A stretch of 64,000 bases of DNA, taken from assembly GCA_017432345.1 (NCBI GenBank), contig JAFRJI010000016.1, positions 1 to 64,000 of the forward strand. The letters run 5' to 3'. Origin of the DNA: Bacillota bacterium (GTDB taxonomy: Bacteria; Bacillota; Clostridia; Peptostreptococcales; Anaerovoracaceae). Position numbers and translations under genes: made by a program. The notes beneath the pieces are model-generated. The model ran no database searches and was not told the origin of the DNA. It was given only the letters and a program-made list of their open reading frames with translations. Shown here in pieces: positions 25,304 through 34,190 of the stretch (positions within the stretch are counted from its first letter, which is position 1; every line of letters begins with the position of its first letter).

Positions 25304-27085
25304 ATGTTATTCAAAAAGAGCTTTACTTGGATATTGGCTGTCGTAATGGCAGTGACAATGACCGTCCCGTTGACGGTCGAATCGTTCAGTGAACCGAAAG
25401 CCGTTAAAAGCGGCGCTATTCAGGAGGGCACGTTCCCGGATGCCGTTTATTTGGATGCTTCCATCGGGAGTGCGGCATCCAATGCTGTCGAAGATGCGAT
25501 CGTAGAAGGTCTTCACGACAGGGTAAGTACGATCGATTTGAGCAGATACAACGTGAGCGAAGATGAGTTATACAATATCTTTTTTGGTGCACTCAATAAC
25601 CATCCGGAATTGTTCTATGTTTACTCATATGGCGCTAGCAGCAGTAATGGATTGGTGAAATCGATCTCACTGTTTTACAAGAGTGAATATACAGAAGCGG
25701 ACAGTCAAGCTTTTTCCCAAAAAACCAATGAAATCCTTTCGCAGGTAGAGGAAGGTTGGACGGATTATCGGAAGGCTTTATTCCTTCATGATTATTTAGC
25801 TACACATATCGAGTACGATACGGAACTAGAAAAATATGATGCATACAATGCCTTGGTTGAGGGATCCTGTGTTTGTCAGGGATATTCACTGGCATTCAAG
25901 CATTTGTGCAATTGCCTTGATATTCCTTGTGAAGTAATCATTTCAGTGGGAATAGACCACGCCTGGAACGCGGTGTGTATCGATGGCAGCTATTATTATG
26001 TGGATATCACATGGGATGATGGAGCTTCCGGGCCACAAGCACAGTGTTATTGCGCTCATGACCTGTTCCTTTTGACTACGAAAGAAATGCATGAGTCACA
26101 TGAAAGTGAGGACTGGATGAAAGGTGACTACAGCGATGCTTACAACACCATGGTCACAGGTCCAAGCAGAAGAAAGGGAGATACAGCCTTCGTTTACGAT
26201 GTTTTTAGCGCCATACTGCAAATCGGGCCGCTCATGTATTACTTTGATATGGATGATGAAGGTTGGATCTATTGCAAGTACGATAGTGAGACGAAAGAAA
26301 CGAAAACGATTTATAAGTATAACTATGAAGACAGGTCTGATCAACCTGTATTCGTTTACGACGGCAAACGCATTTATATCAATAGTTCAAAATCCATCTT
26401 CATGATAATGCCGGAGGATCAGATCGGTTTGTTATACCGGTTGACATCCGCTGAATACAAAAAAGGTGAAATCGGGAATTTGTCAATAGACGGCAATGTC
26501 CTCACTTACTATGTCTATGAAGTGTATTGGGATGAAGATTCCTTAGCCGCGACCGGTACATGTGATCTTGATTTTGAAACGATACCTGTAAAAAGCGTGA
26601 CCGGAATCGATGCAACATACACGGGCGACTTTATCAAACCGGCAGTCGAGGCAATCGATGAAGCGGACAATGTTATTTCCAGTGATAATTATTTGTTGGA
26701 TGTGGAAGAGACAATCGAAAATGTCGGGAGACACAAGATTCTGGTGACCTTTATGAATCACTATGTGGGTCCGACGACAACAACGATGATCGTTAACCCG
26801 AAGAAAACATCCCTCAAAAAGGTAAAGGGAAAGAAGAAAGCATTCAAAGCGACATGGGCAAAAAGGACTGCACAGGTAACAGGATATGAACTGGAGTACA
26901 GTCTGAACAACGACTTCACCAACAGCAAAACAAAAAAAATCACGAAAAACACCAAAACTTCCAAAACCATTTCCAAACTGAAGAAAAAGAAAAAATATTA
27001 TGTCCGCATCAGAACATACAAGGAAAAAGGCAGCGTGACGTACTATTCAAACTGGTCAGCTACAAAGCCCGTCAAGACACGTTGA
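25304..27085 (+). CDS. Secreted transglutaminase-like protein with C-terminal FN3-like domain
   Basis: 593 aa. Signal peptide (about 1-28), then a transglutaminase-like core with Cys in EGSCVCQGYSLAF, His in GIDHAWNAV and Asp in YVDITWDD. Residues about 480-590 form a very lysine-rich fibronectin-III-like domain (KVKGKKKAFKATW ... YYVRIRTYKEKG). The protein probably acts at the cell surface on peptides or the wall, as protease or cross-linker (family-level inference). No LPXTG or NPxTN motif at the C terminus. It follows the sortase gene by 14 nt, likely one transcript. It converges on the next gene with only 10 bp between. Confidence 0.85.
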   Translation: MLFKKSFTWILAVVMAVTMTVPLTVESFSEPKAVKSGAIQEGTFPDAVYLDASIGSAASNAVEDAIVEGLHDRVSTIDLSRYNVSEDELYNIFFGALNNHPELFYVYSYGASSSNGLVKSISLFYKSEYTEADSQAFSQKTNEILSQVEEGWTDYRKALFLHDYLATHIEYDTELEKYDAYNALVEGSCVCQGYSLAFKHLCNCLDIPCEVIISVGIDHAWNAVCIDGSYYYVDITWDDGASGPQAQCYCAHDLFLLTTKEMHESHESEDWMKGDYSDAYNTMVTGPSRRKGDTAFVYDVFSAILQIGPLMYYFDMDDEGWIYCKYDSETKETKTIYKYNYEDRSDQPVFVYDGKRIYINSSKSIFMIMPEDQIGLLYRLTSAEYKKGEIGNLSIDGNVLTYYVYEVYWDEDSLAATGTCDLDFETIPVKSVTGIDATYTGDFIKPAVEAIDEADNVISSDNYLLDVEETIENVGRHKILVTFMNHYVGPTTTTMIVNPKKTSLKKVKGKKKAFKATWAKRTAQVTGYELEYSLNNDFTNSKTKKITKNTKTSKTISKLKKKKKYYVRIRTYKEKGSVTYYSNWSATKPVKTR

Positions 27086-27095
27086 GAATAATCTT

Positions 27096-28514
27096 CTATT
27101 TCACCAACACACCGTAATCCTTCAATTTGCGGGATATGGTTGATTTGTTGACCTTCAATTGCCTAGCTGTCTCGCTGACAGTTCCAAATTCGTAAAAGTA
27201 GTTTGTTATAAGATGTCGTTCATATTCAGCCATTAAATCCGCTAGAGATTTTCCAATAGTCTGGTGGTTTGTATCCAAGCCATCCACGCCAAAGAAATCC
27301 GATCCGGGATTCTTAATGCAGTGAGCAACTTGAAAACTACTAATCTCATTTCCTGCTCCGCTTACAACAAGTCGCTCAAGCAGGCTGCGTAACTCTCTGA
27401 TATTGCCCGGCCAATCATATTGTTTTAATTCAGCCATCGCATTGTCTGAGATTGTTTTATTTTTGCCATAAATCCTATTCGCTTCATTGACAAAATGTTG
27501 CGCAAGAAGCTCAATATCATCACGTCTGCTGCGAAGAGGTGGAAGTTCTATCGGCAACACAAATAAACGGTAATAAAGATCCTCTCTGAACCTGCCGGCG
27601 GCGATTTCTTCTTTAAGATTCTTGTTAGTGGCAACTATTAGCCGAAAATCCACCTTGATTGCTTTTGTGCCTCCAACCCTGCGAAGCTCTTTGTCTTGTA
27701 ATACACGGAGAAGTTTTGATTGCATTTGCAAAGGCAAATCCGCTATTTCATCCAGAAACAGGGTTCCTTTGTCAGCAAGTTCCAAGAGGCCGATTTTTCC
27801 CTGTTCGTTAGCGCTCGTGAAGGCCCCTTTTTCATATCCGAAAAGCTCGGATTCCATCAGTGTTTCAGGGATTGCTGCACAGTTCACCTTTATAAACGGC
27901 TGGTTTGCACGCCTGCTGTTTTTTTGTATAAAGTTGGTAACTACTTCTTTCCCCGTTCCTGTTTCTCCGGTAATGATTACATTGACATCCATATCCTTAA
28001 TGCGTAGGATTGTCTCTTTGATTTTGAGCATATGAGAGTTTTTCGTGATGATTTCATCATTGCTGCCCACCAAATTATTTTTGATCTGCAAGAGCTCTTT
28101 TTTATATTTGTTAGCGATATCTTTCTGAATGTCAAGTTGGTTCCGCAGTTGAAGAATTTCAGAGATATTTCTTTCTATACAGATGACCAGATCTGTTTCG
28201 CCTTCGTACTTTAATGGAACACTGACGGCAAGAAGGACCCCGCCCTCACCTATCTCCTGAACAAGGCTTTCTTCTTTTCCCGACTGTAAGGCTTTCAAAA
28301 CGGAAGATTCGTCTACTATGTATCCGCTTTCGATAAGCTCTTGCATACTTTTGCCCATGACCTCTTCTCGCGAAAGTCCTCCACGAGAAAGAGATTTGTC
28401 ATTTACCATTACAACTTTAGCATTGCAATCCGTGATCCACACACCAATTCTCATGCAGTTGAACATAGCCAACAGATTGTCATAGTTTTCTTTTACAAAT
28501 ATACTGTAAATCAT
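27096..28514 (-). CDS. Sigma-54-dependent transcriptional activator (PAS-AAA+-HTH)
   Basis: 472-aa enhancer-binding protein. N-terminal PAS-like domain (about 8-120, RIGVWITDCNAKVVMVND), AAA+ domain with Walker A GETGTGKE, sigma-54 loop GAFTSA and Walker B FLDE, and a C-terminal helix-turn-helix (TVSETARQLKVNKSTISRKL). Start at 28514 has GGAGG 7 nt upstream. It lies downstream of the CoA-transferase operon, whose promoter at 32841 is of the -24/-12 type, so it is its likely activator. The sensor differs from that of the activator at 4073-5458; the two are distant paralogs. Confidence 0.92.
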   Translation of the reverse strand: MIYSIFVKENYDNLLAMFNCMRIGVWITDCNAKVVMVNDKSLSRGGLSREEVMGKSMQELIESGYIVDESSVLKALQSGKEESLVQEIGEGGVLLAVSVPLKYEGETDLVICIERNISEILQLRNQLDIQKDIANKYKKELLQIKNNLVGSNDEIITKNSHMLKIKETILRIKDMDVNVIITGETGTGKEVVTNFIQKNSRRANQPFIKVNCAAIPETLMESELFGYEKGAFTSANEQGKIGLLELADKGTLFLDEIADLPLQMQSKLLRVLQDKELRRVGGTKAIKVDFRLIVATNKNLKEEIAAGRFREDLYYRLFVLPIELPPLRSRRDDIELLAQHFVNEANRIYGKNKTISDNAMAELKQYDWPGNIRELRSLLERLVVSGAGNEISSFQVAHCIKNPGSDFFGVDGLDTNHQTIGKSLADLMAEYERHLITNYFYEFGTVSETARQLKVNKSTISRKLKDYGVLVK

Positions 28515-28667
28515 CGACTTGCCTCCAGACAATTAGAGAAGATTTGTCTTTAGTAAACCTCTTGTCTATTAAGTATAACTCAATCTGTTGGCTGTTACAC
28601 TATGAATTCTACAACGATGGAAACGATGTCGGTCGTAAAAGGATGAAAAAATAAGATAGGGGTCGTG

Positions 28668-29930
28668 TCAGCCGTCTCCCTCGAAATCAAAAAACTTGAT
28701 AGAAGATTGCGGTGTTCCTATGATTCTGTCTTCAATATATTTATCGATCGCCTTCCTCGTGTAGCCGATGGATTCTAGAACATTCACAGTATCCTCGCCC
28801 AGGAGAGGAGAAGCTCTTCTGATCCCACCAGGTGTCTTGCTGTATTTGATCGGCACTCCGAATGTCTTGTATTTTCCTACATTGGCGTCATCAAGCTCCA
28901 TCACCATATTTCTTGCAATGAAATGCTCATTGCTCAGCGTTTCAAGCGGAATCAGCATCTCCGATGCCGGAACTCCGTTTGATATCAATGATTTGAGCAT
29001 GCTCTTTTTTTCCTTTTGTGCAAAAGCTTTCTTTGTTGTTTTGTCGAACTCTATATAATTGCTGATTCTCAGATCATTCGTCTTAAATCTTGGATCATCA
29101 ATCAACTCCGGCATTCCAATCGCTTTGCAAAATCCTGCATACTGAGACTCCTCGGATATTCCAACCGCAATCTCACCGTCTGCACACATATATGTATCAT
29201 ATGGAACAACTTGCTTTGGCCTGGCGTTTGCTGAACGTGTTGCCGCTTCCCCCAGCAAACTGTATGTAAGAACTCCATCTTCGTTGGCGGCAAACATGGC
29301 ATCTAACATTCCCACATCGACTTTGCTGCCTTTGTTTGTCATCTTTTTTTTGTAAAGAGCAAGAACTGTGCCGAGAAATGCCATACAACCAGTATAACTG
29401 TCCCCAACAGAGGCTCCTGATCTGAGTGGCAGTCTGTCAGGATAACCTGTCATTTCCATATAACCGCTCATGCACTCTATGACATTATCGTAGGCTGTTT
29501 TTCGACACAAAGGTCCATTTTGACCATATCCGGATGCCGACACAAAGATGATCTCAGGATTGATTTTTTTTGCAACATCATACCCGACGCCGAGTTTGTC
29601 CATCGTTCCAAACTTGAAGTTCTCGAGAACAACATCAACCTCTTTATAAAGCTTTCTAATGATTTCCTTACCATCTGCGGTTCCCAGATCCACAGCAATG
29701 CTCTCTTTGTTCCGGTTGTAAACAGCGTAGTAACCACTGCACCCGTTGTTCAGAAGCTTTTTTCTCTTTGCTTCGGCAGGGTGGGGGCCCCAGTACCTTG
29801 ATTGATCCCCGCCAGACGGCCGTTCGACCTTGATAACTCTAGCACCGTTGTCTGCCAGATTCATCGTACTGTATGGCCCATTATACGCTTGCGTGAAATC
29901 AAGGACAGTTATTCCTTCTAAAGGTCCCAC
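28668..29930 (-). CDS. Class-III (CaiB/BaiF) CoA-transferase, second copy
   Basis: 420 aa, moves CoA between carboxylic acids through an aspartyl-CoA intermediate; the likely Asp is in SGASVGDSYTG. Typical N terminus ITVLDFTQAYNGPYSTMNLADNGA. GTG start at 29930, with GGAGG upstream and its first base shared with the TAG stop of the preceding CoA-transferase gene (TAGTG), so they are tightly coupled. With the ammonia-lyase-like and acyl-CoA dehydrogenase genes it should load an amino acid onto CoA. Whether the two copies form a heterodimer or have different substrates is open. Confidence 0.92.
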   Translation of the reverse strand: MGPLEGITVLDFTQAYNGPYSTMNLADNGARVIKVERPSGGDQSRYWGPHPAEAKRKKLLNNGCSGYYAVYNRNKESIAVDLGTADGKEIIRKLYKEVDVVLENFKFGTMDKLGVGYDVAKKINPEIIFVSASGYGQNGPLCRKTAYDNVIECMSGYMEMTGYPDRLPLRSGASVGDSYTGCMAFLGTVLALYKKKMTNKGSKVDVGMLDAMFAANEDGVLTYSLLGEAATRSANARPKQVVPYDTYMCADGEIAVGISEESQYAGFCKAIGMPELIDDPRFKTNDLRISNYIEFDKTTKKAFAQKEKKSMLKSLISNGVPASEMLIPLETLSNEHFIARNMVMELDDANVGKYKTFGVPIKYSKTPGGIRRASPLLGEDTVNVLESIGYTRKAIDKYIEDRIIGTPQSSIKFFDFEGDG

Positions 29931-31159
29931 TATTCATCACCTCCATGGAATCGGATAACATTTTCGCTAACAAGTGCCTGCATTGTCTTTACGTCAACGC
30001 CAACAGTCTTCAAGTATTCAGCAGTATTCTCTCCAAGCAAGGGTGCGGAAGTAAAGTCCATATCATCTACACCGGTTATCTTGATCGGCATGCCCATCAT
30101 TTTAATAGGTCCAATGGCTTTATCTTTGATTTCCAACACCATGTTCCTTGCTTTTAACTGCTCATCTTCATAAGCCTCTGCAACGGTCAATCCTGGGCCG
30201 CTTGGTATGTTAAGCGGGGAGAACAGATCGTTGCATTCCTTTTTCGTCATCCTCAAAAAAGCTTCTGTCAGCAGTTCATGGAGCCCGTTGGGATTACCTT
30301 CCTCAGTGTAGTAATATACCCCTCTAGATTCATTGTTAGCAAACCGGGGGTCATCATGAAGATATTCCATATTCATAGCCGTTAAAAAATTGTTCCATTG
30401 GCTGTTTGTGGAAATGGCAGTTGCAATTATTCCGTCTTTAACTTCAAAAACATCATAAGGCGCAATTGCTCTTGAACCATTGCCTTCTCTGTGAAAGCTT
30501 TTTCCTTTGAGCGATGCCGCTGCAATCGTATCTTCTAATGCAGTGAGCATACTATCAGCGGAGGCGACTTCAACCACTTGTCCTTGTCCGGAATCCTCTC
30601 GAGCTATCAATGCACAACAGATGCCTGCTGCAAGATGTACACCGCCGAACTGATCGGCCATTCTGGACCCATGTGCTGTCGGACCGGTGTCAGGATATCC
30701 TGTAATCTGCATCAGTCCGGCAAGTGCCTCTGATGTTAAATCAACCCCTGAATTGGTCGCCATCGGTCCGTATTTTCCAAACCCTGTTTGTGAAGCGTAG
30801 ATGATCCGTGGATTGACAATGGACATTTCGTCGTATCCGAGATGACACATCTCCAGTTCTCCGGATACAAAACAGTCACATACAACATCTGCTGTATTAA
30901 TCAGTTTTTTTAAGAGCTCTTGCCCTTTTTCAGTATGTCTGTCAATACAAATACTTTTCTTGCCACGATTCAGATAGGCATGGTAAGCGCTTCCATCCTC
31001 ATTTTTGGGATATGTATACCGAAGGCTGTCTCCTCCGACCGCTGGGTCTTCGATTTTTATGACCTCAGCACCGTAATCTGCCAGAAGCATCGTTGCAAAT
31101 GTCCCCATATGGCCGGTGGTAAAATCGATCACTCTTATCCCATCTAATATTTTAGTCAT
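29930..31159 (-). CDS. Class-III (CaiB/BaiF) CoA-transferase, first copy
   Basis: 409-aa paralog of the next gene in the operon. Starts MTKILDGIRVIDFTTGHMGT; the catalytic Asp candidate is in GSRMADQFGG. RBS AGGGA before the ATG at 31159. Sits 12 nt behind the ammonia-lyase-like gene. Role as for its neighbour: activation of a beta-amino acid by CoA transfer from an acyl-CoA product (inference from context). Confidence 0.92.
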   Translation of the reverse strand: MTKILDGIRVIDFTTGHMGTFATMLLADYGAEVIKIEDPAVGGDSLRYTYPKNEDGSAYHAYLNRGKKSICIDRHTEKGQELLKKLINTADVVCDCFVSGELEMCHLGYDEMSIVNPRIIYASQTGFGKYGPMATNSGVDLTSEALAGLMQITGYPDTGPTAHGSRMADQFGGVHLAAGICCALIAREDSGQGQVVEVASADSMLTALEDTIAAASLKGKSFHREGNGSRAIAPYDVFEVKDGIIATAISTNSQWNNFLTAMNMEYLHDDPRFANNESRGVYYYTEEGNPNGLHELLTEAFLRMTKKECNDLFSPLNIPSGPGLTVAEAYEDEQLKARNMVLEIKDKAIGPIKMMGMPIKITGVDDMDFTSAPLLGENTAEYLKTVGVDVKTMQALVSENVIRFHGGDE

Positions 31160-31171
31160 GGCTTTTTATCC

Positions 31172-31600
31172 CTATTCAAAATCCTGGACAACAAAGACAA
31201 CATCGCCCTTTACAGTAAGAACCGGTTCATCAAATACGGTAGATCTATCGGTTTTTTGATTGTACTCTGATGTTTTATACATCTCGAACCCGTATGTCCT
31301 GGATGACCGTCCCTGCTTGATCAGCCAGCATACTATTTCATATGCATCGAGCATATGTACCGGATGAATGACGGAAGCGCTTTCAGCAACCCATAGACCG
31401 CCATCACCCTTATCTCTGATGTTGCTCAGTTCTGTACAACAATCAATACATCTTTCGACCAGTTTTGCGCCTGAGATCATTTCTCCCGGATAATGCATAT
31501 CCTCGCCACTAAACGTCCCTCTGAACTTTAGTGTTTCTACCTGCTGTCCCTTTTCTACCGGTGACAGTAAATTTCTTTTTTCTGCTTCAACTCTTGCCAT
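31172..31600 (-). CDS. Beta-alanyl-CoA / 3-aminobutyryl-CoA ammonia-lyase-like hot-dog protein
   Basis: 142 aa, hot-dog fold. Motif order matches what I know of Clostridium propionicum beta-alanyl-CoA ammonia-lyase and Kal of lysine fermentation: DMHYPGEMISGAKL (their DAHY-GxLVxGAR), then the VERCIDCCTEL helix, and an SASVIHPVHMLDAYEI strand (their -VEFLAPVYVGD-). Predicted reaction: removal of ammonia from a beta-aminoacyl-CoA to give an enoyl-CoA. It lies between acyl-CoA dehydrogenase and CoA-transferase genes, which supports this. Substrate unproven; a thioesterase or other hot-dog function is the alternative. Confidence 0.75.
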   Translation of the reverse strand: MARVEAEKRNLLSPVEKGQQVETLKFRGTFSGEDMHYPGEMISGAKLVERCIDCCTELSNIRDKGDGGLWVAESASVIHPVHMLDAYEIVCWLIKQGRSSRTYGFEMYKTSEYNQKTDRSTVFDEPVLTVKGDVVFVVQDFE

Positions 31601-31631
31601 TGCTTTTCTCCTTTCGTTCGAAATAGATACA

Positions 31632-32780
31632 TTATTTAACTTTCATTGCCCCGGAAATGACCATCTTCATTACTTCGGATGTTCCTTCGTATATTTCAGT
31701 GATTTTCGCGTCTCTTAAAAATCTCTCTCCCTGATATTCTCGACAATATCCATAGCCACCCATCAGCTGTACGGCTTCTCTCGCCACATCATTTGCTACC
31801 GCTGAAGCTTTCAGCTTCGCCATTGCTGCTTGTGGTCCATATACTTCTCCGTCATCTTTTGATGTTGCAGCTCTATATACCAGCAGTCTTGCGGCATCGA
31901 TTTCAGTCTGCATCTGCGCCAGCTTGAATTGGGTCGTTTGAAAGGCTGCAATCGGTCGTCCAAATTGCTTTCGCTCTTTGACATAAGCCAAAGCAATGTC
32001 CAACGCCCCCTGCGCAAGTCCAACCGCCTGAGCCGCGATTCCGATTCTACCTCCGTCCAATGCCTTCATTGCAATTTTAAATCCGTTGCCCTCATCAGAG
32101 AGTCTGTTTGCCGCAGGAACTCTCACATTCTCATAGAATACTTCACAGTTTGATGCTGCACGGATCCCCATTCTTCTGATGTTTGGGCTGATCTTCACAC
32201 CGTTGGTATGGAGGTCAACTATAAAGGCGGAAATCCCCTTCGTGCCCAGTTCTTTGTTTGTCATCGCAAACACGACACAGTAATCTGCAAACTCCGCGTT
32301 TGTTGTAAATATTTTGCTTCCGTTGATCACGTATTCATCTGTTGACTCATCGTATACCGCCTCTGTCTGTTGTCCCGCTGCGTCAGATCCGGCATTTGGC
32401 TCTGTGAGTCCGAAGCATCCATAGGATGTCCCGTTGACAAGCGGCCTGAGGAATTTTTCTTTCTGATCTTCTGTTCCGAACGAATCGATGCATGAACAGC
32501 ATAAAGATGTATGTACAGAAATCGTCACGCCTGTCGATCCATCACATTTCGACAGTTCTTCAACTGCCAGACAGTAGTCAAGATAGGTTCCGCCAACGCC
32601 ACCGTATTTTTCTGCAAATGGGATACCCAGAAACCCTTCCTTTTTCAATGCAACAAGTAGGCCTTCGTCCATCTTTTCGTTTTCATCCATCATTTCTCCC
32701 AACGGCTTCACTACTTTCTGAGCGAACGCTCTGTATCTTTCCTGATTCAAAGACTGTTCACCAGTAAGTTTAAAAAACAT
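31632..32780 (-). CDS. Acyl-CoA dehydrogenase
   Basis: FAD enzyme of 382 aa that interconverts acyl-CoA and enoyl-CoA. Marks: YGCFGLTEPNAGSDAAG, the ERKQFGRPIAAFQ segment and the catalytic base Glu in EIYEGTSEVMKM. Start at 32780 is set by GGGAGG 7 nt before it; the longer open frame to 33077 covers promoter DNA. First gene of the sigma-54 operon. In a pathway from beta-amino acid through enoyl-CoA it could reduce acryloyl-CoA or crotonyl-CoA-like intermediates, but no etfAB genes are adjacent. Confidence 0.93.
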   Translation of the reverse strand: MFFKLTGEQSLNQERYRAFAQKVVKPLGEMMDENEKMDEGLLVALKKEGFLGIPFAEKYGGVGGTYLDYCLAVEELSKCDGSTGVTISVHTSLCCSCIDSFGTEDQKEKFLRPLVNGTSYGCFGLTEPNAGSDAAGQQTEAVYDESTDEYVINGSKIFTTNAEFADYCVVFAMTNKELGTKGISAFIVDLHTNGVKISPNIRRMGIRAASNCEVFYENVRVPAANRLSDEGNGFKIAMKALDGGRIGIAAQAVGLAQGALDIALAYVKERKQFGRPIAAFQTTQFKLAQMQTEIDAARLLVYRAATSKDDGEVYGPQAAMAKLKASAVANDVAREAVQLMGGYGYCREYQGERFLRDAKITEIYEGTSEVMKMVISGAMKVK

Positions 32781-32840
32781 TTTTATACCTCCCATCAGTT
32801 TCTTTCTGTAATTAAAGTGATTTGCTTCAAGCAAATAAAT

Positions 32841-32857
32841 CGCAAATAATATGCCAA
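32841..32857 (-). promoter_or_regulatory. Sigma-54 promoter of the acyl-CoA dehydrogenase/CoA-transferase operon
   Basis: On minus: TTGGCATATTATTTGCG, fitting TGGCAYR-N4-TTGCW. Start near 32830, about 50 nt before the ATG at 32780. Confidence 0.75.
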
Positions 32858-33032
32858 CTATAAAAAACATGTTGATTATAAGCAAGCAGTGTCTTACAAA
32901 GGGAAACACGCAAGTGGGGGAGAGTCTTAATTTGCAACAACATATGGGTACTTTCAGAAAAAAATGGTCGGTAATAGTTAAGAATTTAATAATCATTGTT
33001 GTTGCAATAGAGTGCAGAATGCACAGGAGAAC

Positions 33033-33078
33033 GTTGTTGATCAGCAACGATTTTATGGAGAAGTTGCAAATTAACAAC
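33033..33078. promoter_or_regulatory. Pair of activator-type inverted repeats
   Basis: GTTGTTGATCAGCAAC (33033-33048) and GTTGCAAATTAACAAC (33063-33078) are 16-bp near-palindromes whose centres are 30 bp apart, about three helical turns. They lie some 180-240 bp upstream of the sigma-54 promoter. Partial copies (TTGCAACAAC near 32932, GTTGTTGCAA near 32998) lie between. Proposed enhancer for the 27096-28514 activator. The remaining DNA of 32781-33198 holds no gene I can support. Confidence 0.65.
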
Positions 33079-33120
33079 GATATTAGATAGAAACAATTAG
33101 CACACCTTTTTTACAGTTTC

Positions 33121-33157
33121 AAAAAGAAGCATCTTTCCAAGATAGAAAGATGCTTCT
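33121..33157 (-). terminator. Terminator after the carbamoyl amidase gene
   Basis: On minus: perfect 13-bp stem (AGAAGCATCTTTC / GAAAGATGCTTCT) with 7-base loop followed by TTTT. It ends the 33199-34095 transcript before the enhancer region. Confidence 0.85.
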
Positions 33158-33198
33158 TCTGGCTCAATTAAAGAGTTTACTTCGTCAACATCTGTTAA

Positions 33199-34095
33199 TT
33201 AATCTATGAGGTTTCCACCCATTGTCAGCAGTGCTTTGTACATTTCAGGGCGCCTGTCTCTAAATGTAACAACTTCCTTTCTGTAAGCGGCCAATTCGTC
33301 CCTGTCAAAGGTTGCCGTAGCAACGCCTTCTGTTTTACCATCTAGCTCTGCTACAATTTCTCCGATGTTGTCACTAATAAATGATGCTCCCCAGAATCGG
33401 ATTGCCGTACCTGCCTTCGGTTCTTCTTCATCTCCGATTCTGTTTGATGCTACGACGGGAGCCATGTTGGCGGCTGCATGACCTAACATTACGTTCTGCC
33501 AGTGTCTGTAATCGACGTCAGCCTCCTCGAGTTCGTTAACAGGAACTGCAAAGGATCCTATTGCTGTTGGGTAAAACAAAAATTCTGCACCCTGCAGGCA
33601 CATTGCTCTGGCAGCTTCAGGGTACCATTGATCCCAGCATATCCCGACACCGATTTTCGCATAAAGTGTATCCCAAACCTTAAAGCCAGTATCGCCTGGG
33701 CTGAAGTAGAATTTCTCGTAATAACCGGGATCATCTGGAATATGTGTTTTTCTGTAGTAGCCTAGAATACTCCCATCAGCATCAATCACTGCTGTTGTGT
33801 TGTACCGAACGATACCTGCGTCTTCATAAAAACTCATAGGCAGGACCACTTTGAGTTCTTTGGCAAGTTGGCACATTTCATTCAGCATCGGGTTGTTTTC
33901 TCGTTGCCTCGCTAGATCAATGTACTCATAGTCCACTGTCTGTGCGAAATAAGGTGTTTCGAACAGCTCCTGGATCTGAATGATATTTGCGCCTTTATCA
34001 GCCGCTTCCCGAATCAGTTTTTTTGCCTTTGCAATGTTTTCTTCTCTGTCCCAAGTACATGACATTTGTGTACATGCTACTGTAACATTTTTCAT
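33199..34095 (-). CDS. Carbon-nitrogen hydrolase, N-carbamoylputrescine amidase-like
   Basis: 298-aa nitrilase-superfamily enzyme. Catalytic triad visible: Glu in QELFETPYF, Lys in YRKTHIPDDPGY, Cys in GVGICWDQWYPEAA. Sequence is closest to the AguB type, which hydrolyses N-carbamoylputrescine to putrescine, ammonia and CO2; N-carbamoyl-beta-alanine is a plausible alternative given the beta-aminoacyl-CoA genes next door. Start at 34095 follows GGGAGG; the upstream GTG overlaps that site. Flanked by its own promoter and terminator, so it is separate from the CoA-transferase operon. No agmatine deiminase gene in the window. Confidence 0.88.
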   Translation of the reverse strand: MKNVTVACTQMSCTWDREENIAKAKKLIREAADKGANIIQIQELFETPYFAQTVDYEYIDLARQRENNPMLNEMCQLAKELKVVLPMSFYEDAGIVRYNTTAVIDADGSILGYYRKTHIPDDPGYYEKFYFSPGDTGFKVWDTLYAKIGVGICWDQWYPEAARAMCLQGAEFLFYPTAIGSFAVPVNELEEADVDYRHWQNVMLGHAAANMAPVVASNRIGDEEEPKAGTAIRFWGASFISDNIGEIVAELDGKTEGVATATFDRDELAAYRKEVVTFRDRRPEMYKALLTMGGNLID

Positions 34096-34140
34096 TTTAT
34101 GCACCTCCCAATAATTTGCTCCAGGGGTAATTGTCTTATT

Positions 34141-34169
34141 TTTGTACAGTCGATGACGTTTCTATACAA
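34141..34169 (-). promoter_or_regulatory. Promoter of the amidase gene
   Basis: On minus: TTGTAT (34164-34169), 17-bp spacer, TACAAA (34141-34146). Confidence 0.5.
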
Positions 34170-34190
34170 CTTCTATTGATACCTCTATCA

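Noticed and set aside
32781..33077. N-terminal extension of the acyl-CoA dehydrogenase
   Set aside because: Hydrophobic, Cys-rich, over the sigma-54 promoter and activator sites; RBS supports 32780.
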